64,000 bases of DNA, taken from assembly GCF_029603165.1 (NCBI RefSeq), contig NZ_JAQSVC010000003.1:248001-312000 (forward strand), given 5' to 3'. This DNA is from Galbibacter pacificus. Its GTDB lineage: Bacteria; Bacteroidota; Bacteroidia; Flavobacteriales; Flavobacteriaceae. The notes beneath the pieces were generated by a model that was not told the DNA's origin, did not search any database, and saw nothing but the letters and a program-made list of their open reading frames with translations. The stretch's first letter is position 1. Every line of letters begins with the position of its first letter. Of this stretch, positions 10,323 through 19,168 are shown in pieces. Both the position numbers and the translations under genes were made by a program.

Positions 10323-11972
10323 TTAGTCTTCTTTTGGTTTGGTATAAAAAATTTCTAATTGTAACTTTTTATCATTACCTGCATTGTTTCCAAACAACAC
10401 AGTTCCGTATTGGTTTGGTATGGAGGCTTGGGGAATTTTTATTTTTAGGTCTTCGTCGGTTTCTGCACTACCATCTTGAACCTTATATGCTGAAACGTTC
10501 GTTGAGTTTAAGATACTATTAGTCGTTGTCAAGGCCAATCGTGTATTGGTTGAATCCTTACGGATAATATCATTTATATATTCTGTAATCCTAAACTTAT
10601 ATTGAATCCCTTTTTCATTATCTGCATCCAATATACCCCCAAATATAGTCTTAGTGGTAGAATCTATACCTGTATTTGTGTCCAAAACGTTATTATAATC
10701 GACCAAAACCCTTTCATTGCTGAGATCATACAAATACAATCGTTTTGGCAGGGTTAATTTTGACTCCTCTGTCAGGCTTTCTTCATCTACATAAAAAACA
10801 AGGTTTGCCTCGTTTATTAACCAATCATTTTCTTCGGCTTCTTGAAATGCAACATCGGGGTCTTGACCGCCCAACATGTCCAACTCTACATATGTCCCAC
10901 TTCCGCCCCGTACATATAAATTTGAAGCATTGGCATTGTTAAACTGATCTAAAACAGTGGCAGGATATGCGGCTTCATCTATATAATTTACCTTGTTACC
11001 GTTCAAGCTTAACTTAAAAGTCGAGTTTTCCACAACGGCTTCATCATCATCGTTTGTTGTATCGTAGTCATATTGAATTTCTACATATGCGTTTGCTACA
11101 TTTAAGAGCATTGCCAGTTCGTGGTTGGCAGATTCCATGGAAATATAAAGCCCGCGCAAAAATTCCTTGAAGTTGTTCTGACTGGCCAAAACGCTCGCCC
11201 CTTCATTGTCCAATATTTTTTCCTGAAAAAATTGTTTATCCAATTCAACCCATATTCCAGGTGAAAGTCTTTCTGAAGGAACGGTAACCGACTCGTCTTC
11301 ATCTTCAGTATCGGGATCGTCTTCCCCGTTAAAAAATAAAATTTCCTCTTCGTCTATTGTGTAACTGTCTTCATACAAAACAGTAGTCACAAAAGACGTA
11401 GGGTCTTCGCTTGAAAAATATTCCTGGGCATCTTGAAAATTTGACCCGGGGTCAAGGTCACGTAAAAACTTGGTATATTCCTGTACCTTTAACGTAAAAG
11501 GCGTGTTTCGGTTCCCGTAAATTGAATCTATACGATAGGGTTTTGGTTCATTTTCGTCCAAATCGGTGGTATCGGTTAACGCCGTACTGAAAAAAGGAAT
11601 GTATAAATATACTGCCGTTGCACGCTCGTTTTCCTGTCCTTCGGCATTTTCATCGATCTGGCTCTTTTCTCCAAAAGTTGGATCAGTCGTACCTAAAAGC
11701 ATCTGGCCCACAAACGATGTTTGCTCAAGTCCGTATACGGGCTGGTTAAAGTCGCTCAGTTGATAGGCCGTAAGGCCATCTGTCCTTACACTTTCCAGTT
11801 TTCGGTTATAGGTAAACACATCGTATTTTACACTATTTGTTACCGTGCTTCCATCGTCTATAAGGTCTACGCCAATGGTATTGTAGTCTCTTTCACATGC
11901 TGTAAAAAAAATAACACTACCCGTTACAAGTAGTGCCGTAAGCATATAACTTCCTTTAAAAATCTTCTTCAT
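10323..11972 (-). CDS. DUF4270-family lipoprotein
   Basis: Lipoprotein of 549 residues with signal peptide and lipobox FTAC (Cys26), followed by ERDYNTIGVDLIDD, the N-terminal signature I associate with DUF4270. The rest is rich in Asp/Glu and beta-strand-like, with no catalytic motif recognised. It sits 13 bases after the glgA-like gene and 16 bases before glmS, an order that recurs in Flavobacteriaceae. The position between sugar-nucleotide genes suggests a role in the cell envelope, but the function is unknown. Confidence 0.85.
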   Translation of the reverse strand: MKKIFKGSYMLTALLVTGSVIFFTACERDYNTIGVDLIDDGSTVTNSVKYDVFTYNRKLESVRTDGLTAYQLSDFNQPVYGLEQTSFVGQMLLGTTDPTFGEKSQIDENAEGQENERATAVYLYIPFFSTALTDTTDLDENEPKPYRIDSIYGNRNTPFTLKVQEYTKFLRDLDPGSNFQDAQEYFSSEDPTSFVTTVLYEDSYTIDEEEILFFNGEDDPDTEDEDESVTVPSERLSPGIWVELDKQFFQEKILDNEGASVLASQNNFKEFLRGLYISMESANHELAMLLNVANAYVEIQYDYDTTNDDDEAVVENSTFKLSLNGNKVNYIDEAAYPATVLDQFNNANASNLYVRGGSGTYVELDMLGGQDPDVAFQEAEENDWLINEANLVFYVDEESLTEESKLTLPKRLYLYDLSNERVLVDYNNVLDTNTGIDSTTKTIFGGILDADNEKGIQYKFRITEYINDIIRKDSTNTRLALTTTNSILNSTNVSAYKVQDGSAETDEDLKIKIPQASIPNQYGTVLFGNNAGNDKKLQLEIFYTKPKED

Positions 11973-11985
11973 TGTATCCGCTGGA

Positions 11986-12795
11986 TTAACTTAATACTTT
12001 TGTTTCGTAAAATTGATTGTACGCCTCTTCAAATTCATAAATTGAAACATAAGGCTGTACTGGTTTTGAAAGCGAGTCGATATGTTTTTTTAGGTCGTCG
12101 GGGAGTTCTTCAGAGGCAACAACTACCGCATCCGAATGATCTACGGCAACTTTTAAAACATTGCTGTACGTAGGGTCTTCCAGTGCTTTTATTGCTCCTT
12201 CCTCTATACCATCAAATTTAACTTTCGCCAACATTTCTTTATCTAACGTTCCCTCAAAACCTTTGTTGTATACAGACGTAACTATTTTACTTTCTGCAAA
12301 AAGGGGCTCGTCTGCGTAATATTTTTTAAGGTACAACGGCAATAAAGAAGCCATCCATCCATGAACATGGATAATATCTGGATTCCAATTGAGTTTTTTT
12401 ACCGTTTCCACAACCCCTTTGGCAAAGAAAATTGCGCGTTCATCGTTGTCGGGAAATAAATTACCTTCTTCATCGGTAAAAGTTGCCTTTCTTTTAAAGT
12501 ATTCTTCGTTGTCTATAAAGTAAACTTGGATTCTTTCTTTGGGAATAGAGGCAACTTTAATGATAAGCGGCATATCCATATCGTTTACCACCAAATTCAT
12601 TCCCGATAAGCGAATTACTTCGTGCAGTTGATGCCTTCTTTCATTAATATTACCAAAACGAGGCATAAAGATTCGTATTTGTCCTCCTCTGTCATTCACC
12701 ATTCTTGGACTCTCATAAGCCATTGATGACACTTCATTTTCAGGTAAATAAGGAACCATTTCAGAAGCGACAAATAATACTCTTTTGTCTGTCAT
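11986..12795 (-). CDS. glgA: glycogen/starch synthase-like protein, N-terminal GT5 domain only
   Basis: Protein of 269 residues matching the starch-synthase catalytic (GT5 N-terminal) domain: KRVLFVASEMVPYLPE at the start, GGQIRIFMPRFGNINERR, and DIIHVHGWMASLLPLYLK. Full glycogen synthase is near 480 residues. The C-terminal GT-B half with the E-x7-E nucleotide-sugar site is missing, and no second half follows. The start at 12795 (MTDKRV) is preferred over a TTG at 12837, because that TTG lies inside a good TATTTTTG -7 box (12842-12835). First gene of the operon with DUF4270 and glmS. Since it lacks half of the active site, glycosyltransferase activity is doubtful; the gene symbol reflects family only. 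Confidence 0.82.
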   Translation of the reverse strand: MTDKRVLFVASEMVPYLPENEVSSMAYESPRMVNDRGGQIRIFMPRFGNINERRHQLHEVIRLSGMNLVVNDMDMPLIIKVASIPKERIQVYFIDNEEYFKRKATFTDEEGNLFPDNDERAIFFAKGVVETVKKLNWNPDIIHVHGWMASLLPLYLKKYYADEPLFAESKIVTSVYNKGFEGTLDKEMLAKVKFDGIEEGAIKALEDPTYSNVLKVAVDHSDAVVVASEELPDDLKKHIDSLSKPVQPYVSIYEFEEAYNQFYETKVLS

Positions 12796-12834
12796 AAAAT
12801 CAATTTGTTTCTTTAGACTAAGGGTTAAAGCATG

Positions 12835-12881
12835 CAAAAATACAAAAAATATGCCTAATTAGTTTAATTTATATAGCTTTG
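12835..12881. promoter_or_regulatory. divergent promoters for glgA-DUF4270-glmS and panC-panD
   Basis: Minus strand: TATTTTTG at 12842-12835, placed to start transcription about 30 bases before the ATG at 12795. Plus strand: TAGCTTTG at 12874-12881, about 22 bases before the panC ATG. Both fit the Bacteroidota TAnnTTTG -7 consensus. Confidence 0.6.
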
Positions 12882-12903
12882 CACGCTGTTAATTTTTTAT
12901 AAA

Positions 12904-13752
12904 ATGCAAATTTTTAATCAAAAAGAAGCATTAACCCAATTCCTTCAAAAGGAAAAAAAGGAACATAAAACCATTGGTTTGGTCCCCACTATGGGCGCCC
13001 TTCATAAAGGTCATTTGTCACTGGTACACAATGCTTTAAACCAAAACGATATTGTTGTTGTGAGTATTTTTGTAAACCCCACACAGTTTGACAATAAAAC
13101 GGATCTTGAGAAATACCCTAAAACAATGGAAAAAGATTTAAAAATTCTTGAAGATTTAAGTCACAACCTTGTTGTTTTTACTCCAAACGCCCATGAAATT
13201 TACGATAACAATATTGCATCGGAAAAGTTTGATTTTGATGGTTTGGAACATGAAATGGAAGGAAAGTTCAGGACCGGCCATTTTGACGGTGTTGGAACGA
13301 TTGTAAAAAAATTATTTAGTATCGTCATGCCCGATAATGCTTATTTTGGTGAAAAAGATTTTCAGCAGCTCCAAATCATTAAAAAAATGGTGCAAAAGCA
13401 CCGCATTCCCGTTAATGTAATTGGATGCCCCATTAGCAGGGAAGCAAACGGACTGGCCATGAGCTCCCGTAATGAAAGACTCTCTGCCGAGCTGCGCGAA
13501 GAAGCTTCGTTTATATACAAAACCATCACAGCGGCCAAAAATAAGTTTGGCACAGAAAGTGCAGAAGATACGGTAAAATGGATTGAAGGCATGTTTAGCA
13601 ATAATCCAAGCTTAAGCTTGGAATATGCTGAGATTGCTGATGAAAATACGTTAAAACCTGTTAAAACGAAAGAAGAAAACAAACACTACCGGCTTTTTGT
13701 TGCAGTTTATGCAAATGACATAAGGCTAATAGATAATGTTGCTCTAAATTAA
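12904..13752 (+). CDS. panC: pantothenate synthetase
   Basis: ATP-dependent condensation of pantoate and beta-alanine in the cytoplasm, the last step of vitamin B5 synthesis. The 282 residues match the family length. Visible motifs are VPTMGALHKGHLSLV (HIGH-like ATP site), FVNPTQFDNKTDLEKYP, YFGEKDFQQL and the KMSKS-like MSSRNERLS. panD, which makes the beta-alanine substrate, starts 12 bases after its stop. A TAGCTTTG -7 box lies just upstream. Confidence 0.98.
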   Translation: MQIFNQKEALTQFLQKEKKEHKTIGLVPTMGALHKGHLSLVHNALNQNDIVVVSIFVNPTQFDNKTDLEKYPKTMEKDLKILEDLSHNLVVFTPNAHEIYDNNIASEKFDFDGLEHEMEGKFRTGHFDGVGTIVKKLFSIVMPDNAYFGEKDFQQLQIIKKMVQKHRIPVNVIGCPISREANGLAMSSRNERLSAELREEASFIYKTITAAKNKFGTESAEDTVKWIEGMFSNNPSLSLEYAEIADENTLKPVKTKEENKHYRLFVAVYANDIRLIDNVALN

Positions 13753-13764
13753 TACCTTTGTAAC

Positions 13765-14115
13765 ATGCAAATTGAAGTAGTAAAGTCTAAAATTCACAGA
13801 GTTACGGTTACCGGTGCCGACCTAAATTATATAGGGAGCATTACCATTGACGAAGCGCTGATGGAAGCCTCCAACATTATTGAAGGCGAAAAAGTACAGA
13901 TTGTCAATATCAACAACGGCGAACGGCTCGAAACATATGCCATTAAAGGAACTAAAAACAGTGGCGAAATAACGTTGAACGGCCCTGCTGCCCGCCGTGT
14001 ACAACGTGGTGATGTTATTATTATTATTTCTTACGGAATCATGGATTTTGAAGAAGCAAAAAACTTTAAGCCTTCCATTATTTTCCCGAACGAAAAAGAC
14101 AATACCCTTACATAA
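13765..14115 (+). CDS. panD: aspartate 1-decarboxylase (pyruvoyl enzyme precursor)
   Basis: Converts L-aspartate to beta-alanine for PanC. The 116-residue proenzyme has the self-cleavage site YIGSITID, where the Gly-Ser bond (near residues 24-25) is cut to give the pyruvoyl group. The NGER(L)ETYAIKG and [21 protein letters not shown] segments are typical. The ATG lies exactly four bases after a TACCTTTG box (13753-13760). The gene may therefore have its own leaderless transcript as well as read-through from panC. Confidence 0.98.
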   Translation: MQIEVVKSKIHRVTVTGADLNYIGSITIDEALMEASNIIEGEKVQIVNINNGERLETYAIKGTKNSGEITLNGPAARRVQRGDVIIIISYGIMDFEEAKNFKPSIIFPNEKDNTLT

Positions 14116-14116
14116 G

Positions 14117-15094
14117 TTGAATAAAAAGCTTGTCAACATACTTAAAAACACACTCCCACTATTGCTGGGAGTTTTTTTAATTTGGTATTCGTACTCGCAT
14201 ACCACGCCCGAAGACCGTACCAATATTATAAACGCCGTAAAAGAAGCCAACTACGTCTGGGTATTGGTTTCATTACTTTTGGGCTTCCTAAGCCATTTAT
14301 CGCGGGCACTGCGGTGGAATTTAATATTGGCCCCCATGGGCTACAAACCCAGTCTTGCCAATAACATCATGGCTATTTTTGTGGCTTATTTGGCAAATCT
14401 TGGCGTTCCCCGTTCTGGGGAAGTATTAAGGGCCACCACCATTAGTACCTACGAAAAAATCCCTTTCCAGAAAGCCTTTGGCACCATCATAGCCGAACGC
14501 GTTATAGATGTTATCATGTTGCTTCTGGTAGTTTTGGTAACCGGAATCCTGCAAACAGAAATTATTGCCGATTTTTTCCTGAGCAAAAACATTAATTATG
14601 TACAATTAATTCTCTTAGGAGTTGCCGCCGCGGCAATTGGCATAACTTTTTTGGTGCTGATCAAAAGGGCAAAAAGCGGCTTTCTGGCCAAAATAAAAAC
14701 CTTTGTATTTGGTATCATAGAAGGTCTTACCAGTATTTTTAAAATGAAGGACAAATGGCTTTTCCTTTTCTATACGCTTTGTATCTGGACATTGTACATT
14801 GCCATGTTCTGGGTTATTAAATTTTCCCTTCCCGAAACCTTAAACCTGCCCATAAGTGCTATTTTGGCAGCTTTTGTTGCCGGCGCCTTTGCCATGAGCG
14901 CTACAAATGGCGGTATTGGCCTGTACCCGCTAGCGGTAAGCAAGATATTGCTTATTTATGGTATTGGCAAAGCTTCCGGAGATGCTTTTGGTTGGATTAT
15001 GTGGAGCGCACAGACATTAATGGTCGTGATTTTTGGCGCATTGTCGTTTCTTTTTCTTCCTATATACAATTCTTCGAAAAAAGCGAGTAAGTAA
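14117..15094 (+). CDS. flippase-like / lysylphosphatidylglycerol synthase-TM family membrane protein
   Basis: Polytopic membrane protein of about 325 residues and roughly eight transmembrane segments. It carries the UPF0104/LPG_synthase_TM signature: RALRWNLILAPMGYKP, LGVPRSGEVLRA and PLAVSKILLIYG. The start is assigned to TTG at 14117, one base after the panD stop. The frame is open further upstream into panD, but the earlier Met would overlap panD almost entirely, and the first downstream Met would delete a transmembrane segment. It lacks the GNAT-like synthase domain of MprF, so lysyl transfer is unlikely. A role in lipid or lipid-linked substrate translocation is inferred from family only. 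Confidence 0.8.
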   Translation: MNKKLVNILKNTLPLLLGVFLIWYSYSHTTPEDRTNIINAVKEANYVWVLVSLLLGFLSHLSRALRWNLILAPMGYKPSLANNIMAIFVAYLANLGVPRSGEVLRATTISTYEKIPFQKAFGTIIAERVIDVIMLLLVVLVTGILQTEIIADFFLSKNINYVQLILLGVAAAAIGITFLVLIKRAKSGFLAKIKTFVFGIIEGLTSIFKMKDKWLFLFYTLCIWTLYIAMFWVIKFSLPETLNLPISAILAAFVAGAFAMSATNGGIGLYPLAVSKILLIYGIGKASGDAFGWIMWSAQTLMVVIFGALSFLFLPIYNSSKKASK

Positions 15095-15336
15095 AAGGGG
15101 GGCACTTAGAACAAGCCCTTGGTTTTTTATAAATTAATCCTTCCCTTTTAAATAATTGATTTTAAAATTTCTGAATCGTAGTAATGCCCTTGTTCAGCCT
15201 AAACTGATACAAAACAACAGTATGCTGATTTTAAAATTAATACATATTACTATTTTTGTGTAAAATATAAGCGACATTCACATATTTAAGTATTGTTAAT
15301 CAGTATTTTATTAAATCGGTTATAGTATATATTTTT

Positions 15337-15783
15337 ATGAGTTTTTTGAGTGTTCAAATTCAGGCGCAAGTGACCTTGGTTACGGGCGATTCGTACAAAC
15401 TGAACGAGAAAAGGGAAATTAGCTTTTATGTTCCCGAAGATTATTCCAAAGAAAAAACATACCCCTTATTGTTGTGTTAGATGCCGACTATTTGTTTGAT
15501 ATGCTAGTGGACAATGTAAAATTCTATACCTACAACAAAAAATACAACGATATTGAAACCTTATACGGATTAAAAAATCAAGTCAGCATCAACGACATGA
15601 TGGCCATTTATGCAGGCATTAAGAAAAAGGAAGAATGGGTGTCATTAAACGGATTGAGCAGGATTGCAAAAAAAGAACATCCACATGTACGAAAAAGCAT
15701 TTGTATTGGAAGAAATAGATTTTCTCGACAAAGAGTTTCTTCTTGAGCGCATAGATAAGTTAAAAGCAGACTTTGGTTATTAG
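15337..15783 (+). pseudogene. decayed copy of the adjacent esterase-fold gene
   Basis: The fragment aligns to the intact gene at 15943-17088 but is broken in three ways. (1) A one-base deletion near 15465 turns the YPLIVVLDAD region into a frame ending in TAG (15478-15480). (2) The middle is missing: the codons for KFYTY are followed at once by those for NKKYNDIETLYG, which removes about 210 residues. (3) After KEHPH a second deletion shifts the frame, and the tail (YEKAF, ERIDKLKADFGY) continues to TAG at 15783. The copy therefore began as a tandem duplicate of the neighbour and has been lost. The original start ATG and the end of a signal peptide (QIQAQV) can still be seen. Confidence 0.88.
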
Positions 15784-15942
15784 CCTTTATTTCATCACTC
15801 TTGCCCTTGTTGTACATCCCTAAAGCTTTTTCATAGCTATTTGTCGTAATTTTTGGTGGTGTGGCGTTTCTTTTTCTTTCAACATGCCATAAAAGCAAAT
15901 AATTTTTTATCTTTCGGTCACCAAATCTAATTCCATTTTACT

Positions 15943-17088
15943 ATGAAAAAGTTCGCATTATGCTGTGGCCTTATCATTTTATGTGCTTTTAATGCCATTG
16001 CACAGGTTACCACCACTTCTTTAGATTCATATAAATTAGGCGAAAAAAGAAATGTACGCTTGTATGTTCCCGAAGATTATTCAGCAGAAAAAGTATATCC
16101 CCTTATTGTTGTTCTGGATGCCGATTACCTATTCGACCTGGTAGTGGGCAATGCTAAATTTTATACCTACAAAGATGAAATGCCCAAGAGTATCATTGTA
16201 GGAATTGACCAAAATGAAACCCGATACGAAGATTGCTTTTACAGTGATGAAAACGGGCTTCCGGACAAAAAAGGAAATGCCTTCTTTGAATTTATCGGCA
16301 TGGAGCTTATACCGATGATTGAAAAAAACTACAACCTTGCAAATTTCAAGGCAATTGTTGGACATGGCGTTACTGCCAATTTTGCCGATTATTATTTGTT
16401 TAAGGACAATCCATTGTTTAATGCCTACGTAATTCTTTCTCCTACATTTGCCCCGACCATGGAAAGCAATACCCCTAAAAGGTTGAGCGAGCTTCAGGAA
16501 ATGATTTTTTATTACCTGGCTACCGGGGAACACGACGCTAAAGAAAGCCAGCAACGCATCAATGTTTTTAATAACCAGATGAAAGGGTACACCAACGATA
16601 ATTTGCATTATTATTATGATAACTTTACCAATGCCAGCCATTTCAGCGTGGCTTCATACGGCATCCCGAAAGCGCTGGATCAATTCTTTACCATTTATAA
16701 GCCCATAAGTGTAGAAGAATACAAAAAAGATGTATTGGCTTATGAAGGACCTGTAATTGATTACCTTACCAACAAATACAACACCATTGAAACCTTGTTT
16801 GGCTTTAAAAAGCAGGTAAGCCTTAACGATATGATGGCAATTTATGCGGCCACTAAAAAGAAAGAAGACCTGGAATCTCTAAACGAATTAAGCAAGATTG
16901 CAAAAAAGGAATACCCCGACACCATGCTCGGATTCTTTTGGGAAGCCGAATACTTTGAGCAAATGGGCGAACCCAAAAAGGCTATGCGAACCTACGAAAA
17001 GGCTTTTGGCATGCCCGAAATAGACTTTGCTACCAAAGATTTGGCTCTGGAACGCATCGATGCCTTAAAAGCCGATTTTGGTTGGTGA
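15943..17088 (+). CDS. secreted alpha/beta-hydrolase-fold (IroE/Fes-like) protein lacking the usual Ser nucleophile
   Basis: Exported protein of 381 residues with signal peptide 1-20 (ending AIAQ). The esterase-D-like region shows YVPEDYSAEKVYPLIVVLDA and GIDQNETRYEDC. The nucleophile elbow, normally GHSxGG, reads VGHGVTANF, so Gly142 replaces the catalytic Ser. A candidate catalytic His is present in NASHFS. The C-terminus (about 300-381) contains a TPR-like helical pair (GEPKKAMRTYEKAFG). It may be a non-catalytic member or use another residue. It is the intact partner of the upstream pseudogene and stands alone transcriptionally; a weak TATCTTTC box lies at 15908-15915. Confidence 0.8.
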   Translation: MKKFALCCGLIILCAFNAIAQVTTTSLDSYKLGEKRNVRLYVPEDYSAEKVYPLIVVLDADYLFDLVVGNAKFYTYKDEMPKSIIVGIDQNETRYEDCFYSDENGLPDKKGNAFFEFIGMELIPMIEKNYNLANFKAIVGHGVTANFADYYLFKDNPLFNAYVILSPTFAPTMESNTPKRLSELQEMIFYYLATGEHDAKESQQRINVFNNQMKGYTNDNLHYYYDNFTNASHFSVASYGIPKALDQFFTIYKPISVEEYKKDVLAYEGPVIDYLTNKYNTIETLFGFKKQVSLNDMMAIYAATKKKEDLESLNELSKIAKKEYPDTMLGFFWEAEYFEQMGEPKKAMRTYEKAFGMPEIDFATKDLALERIDALKADFGW

Positions 17089-17112
17089 TTTTTTTGAAGG
17101 TTCACAAAAAAT

Positions 17113-17625
17113 TTAAATGTTGCCCCGTGCCTTTTCCCGAACCCATTCTATATAATCTGTTTGCTGTATTTTGGCAACGTCCAATTGGCGTAGCATCATA
17201 ACTACTTGCCCCCGATGGAAACTACCATGGTTAAAAACCGTTTGTATGATTTCTCTTGATGGTATTGAAAAATTATCGCCTTTGCTTTCAAATTGAATTT
17301 CTTTTTCCAAATCTACGGTTTCTGTAAATTCTTTGAAATTTTTAGACGTTGCCTGCCATTGACTAAAAAGCGCTTTATTGTCTCCTGAAAAACTTGTAAC
17401 AGCTTCTGCACCGTTTCCATCTCCTTTTAAACGGGAAAGCCATATTGTTTCGGCATACCAAATATGTTTAACAGTAGCGCATATGGTAGGAAAACTTCCC
17501 ACAAATTCCTTGTATAAAAGCTTGTCGTTTAATAATGTTAGATCCGTTATCAATCTATTATTGGCCCAAATATTATAGGTAGCGTAATCTATATATCTTT
17601 TGTTTATTTCTTTAATTTCACACAT
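17113..17625 (-). CDS. DinB-family protein
   Basis: Protein of 170 residues with the four-helix DinB/YfiT fold. An N-terminal YATYNIWANNRLI helix, a His in CATVKHIWYAE and the pair VFNHGSFHRGQVVMML supply the three-His metal site expected of the family (one His in helix 2, two near residues 130-134). DinB-like proteins are often thiol-dependent transferases or remain uncharacterised; no specific substrate can be given. It is transcribed alone, divergent from radA. Confidence 0.88.
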   Translation of the reverse strand: MCEIKEINKRYIDYATYNIWANNRLITDLTLLNDKLLYKEFVGSFPTICATVKHIWYAETIWLSRLKGDGNGAEAVTSFSGDNKALFSQWQATSKNFKEFTETVDLEKEIQFESKGDNFSIPSREIIQTVFNHGSFHRGQVVMMLRQLDVAKIQQTDYIEWVREKARGNI

Positions 17626-17798
17626 AAGTCTTTTGTCTATTTTTTATTAGTTGAATATAGCTATTTTTAACTATTCATCTTTGTTTGGTTATTACAGTTT
17701 CACAAAACATAAACTGTTTTTATTCATTGGTACGGGCATGTAACTCAAAACTTACTTATCTTCTTTGTATCTTTCAGCTTTAAAAATTAAAAACCCGA

Positions 17799-19160
17799 AT
17801 GGCAAAGGTAAAAACAACTTTTTTCTGCCAGAATTGTGGCGCTCAATACGCTAAATGGCAAGGGCAATGTTCTTCTTGTAAAGAATGGAATACCCTTGTA
17901 GAGGAAATTGTACAAAAAGAAGACAAAAAAGGTTGGAAAACCACTGACACTTCATCTAAAAGAACCGCAAAACCGCTAAAAATTAAAGAAATAGACGGTT
18001 CGCAGGAAATGCGCATGTCATCCGGCGGCATGGAATTCGATCGTGTGCTGGGAGGTGGCATTGTTCCGGGTTCAGTAATCCTTTTGGGCGGAGAACCAGG
18101 CATAGGCAAAAGTACCCTCCTGTTGCAAATAGCATTGCATTTGCCGTTTAAAACTTTATATGTTTCGGGAGAAGAAAGCCAGAAACAAATAAAAATGCGT
18201 GCCGAACGTATTTTTCCCGACAGTGAGCAATGTTACATCCTTACCGAAACCAAAACACAGAATATTTATAAACAAATTGAAGGTATCGAGCCCGATATTT
18301 TAATTATAGATTCCATCCAAACCCTGCATACCGATTATATAGAATCGTCTGCGGGAAGCATCAGCCAGATTCGCGAATGCACTTCCGAGCTCATAAAATT
18401 TGCCAAGGAAACGGGTACGCCCGTAATACTTATTGGGCATATCACCAAAGATGGGCACATTGCCGGTCCCAAAATATTGGAGCATATGGTAGATACCGTA
18501 CTTCAGTTTGAAGGCGACCGAAATCATGTTTACCGCATTTTACGCTCCTTAAAAAACCGCTTTGGCTCTACGGCCGAGCTTGGCATATACGAAATGCTGG
18601 GAAAAGGGCTCCGGGAGGTAAGCAACCCATCTGAAATATTAATCTCCAAAACCGAAGAAGACCTCAGTGGCACGGCTATTGCCGCAACCCTTGAAGGCAT
18701 GCGCCCGTTAATGATTGAAGTACAGGCGCTGGTAAGCACGGCTGTATATGGCACGCCCCAACGCACCACCACGGGCTACAATGTAAAACGCCTGAACATG
18801 CTTTTGGCTGTACTGGAAAAGCGTGCAGGGTTTAGACTGGGCGCAAAAGACGTTTTTTTAAATATTACCGGGGGTATCTCCATAGACGAACCCGCAATAG
18901 ATATGGCCGTTGTTGCTGCCATACTTTCCAGCAATGAAGATATTGCCATAGAAAAAGATATTTGTTTTGCCGCCGAAATAGGCCTTGCTGGGGAAATAAG
19001 ACCAGTGCAACGTGTGGAACAAAGAATTCTGGAAGCCGAAAAATTAGGGTTTTCGACTATTTTTGTATCTAAACTGAATAAAATAGCAATTAAAAATCCA
19101 AAAATAAATATTAGAAAGGTTAGTAAAATTGAAGATGTAGTCGGATATTTATTTGGATAA
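17799..19160 (+). CDS. radA: DNA repair protein RadA
   Basis: RecA-like branch-migration helicase that helps process recombination intermediates. The 453 residues contain an N-terminal C4 zinc finger (FFCQNCGAQ and GQCSSCKEW), the P-loop GGEPGIGKSTLL near residue 97, the RadA-specific KNRFGSTAELG motif and a C-terminal Lon-like domain (GGISIDEPAIDMAVVAAILSS, IGLAGEIRPV). Start and length agree with the family. A near-consensus TATCTTTC box occurs about 30 bases before the ATG. The META-domain lipoprotein gene follows 8 bases after the stop and is probably co-transcribed. Confidence 0.98.
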   Translation: MAKVKTTFFCQNCGAQYAKWQGQCSSCKEWNTLVEEIVQKEDKKGWKTTDTSSKRTAKPLKIKEIDGSQEMRMSSGGMEFDRVLGGGIVPGSVILLGGEPGIGKSTLLLQIALHLPFKTLYVSGEESQKQIKMRAERIFPDSEQCYILTETKTQNIYKQIEGIEPDILIIDSIQTLHTDYIESSAGSISQIRECTSELIKFAKETGTPVILIGHITKDGHIAGPKILEHMVDTVLQFEGDRNHVYRILRSLKNRFGSTAELGIYEMLGKGLREVSNPSEILISKTEEDLSGTAIAATLEGMRPLMIEVQALVSTAVYGTPQRTTTGYNVKRLNMLLAVLEKRAGFRLGAKDVFLNITGGISIDEPAIDMAVVAAILSSNEDIAIEKDICFAAEIGLAGEIRPVQRVEQRILEAEKLGFSTIFVSKLNKIAIKNPKINIRKVSKIEDVVGYLFG

Positions 19161-19168
19161 AATATGTA

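Noticed and set aside
12796-12837. TTG start giving a 14-residue longer glgA product.
   Set aside because: The codon lies within the -7 promoter box, and the family N-terminus begins at MTDKRV.
13822-14250. Minus-strand 142-codon frame over panD.
   Set aside because: It is antisense to panD and the flippase-like gene, with no family features.
15608-15898. Minus-strand open frame of 96 codons containing SYEKALGMYNKGKS, which resembles the YEKAFGM end of the adjacent esterase-fold gene.
   Set aside because: It overlaps the pseudogene tail and lacks a start context. The similarity covers only about eight residues (18 of 24 bases), so an inverted relic is possible but not supportable.
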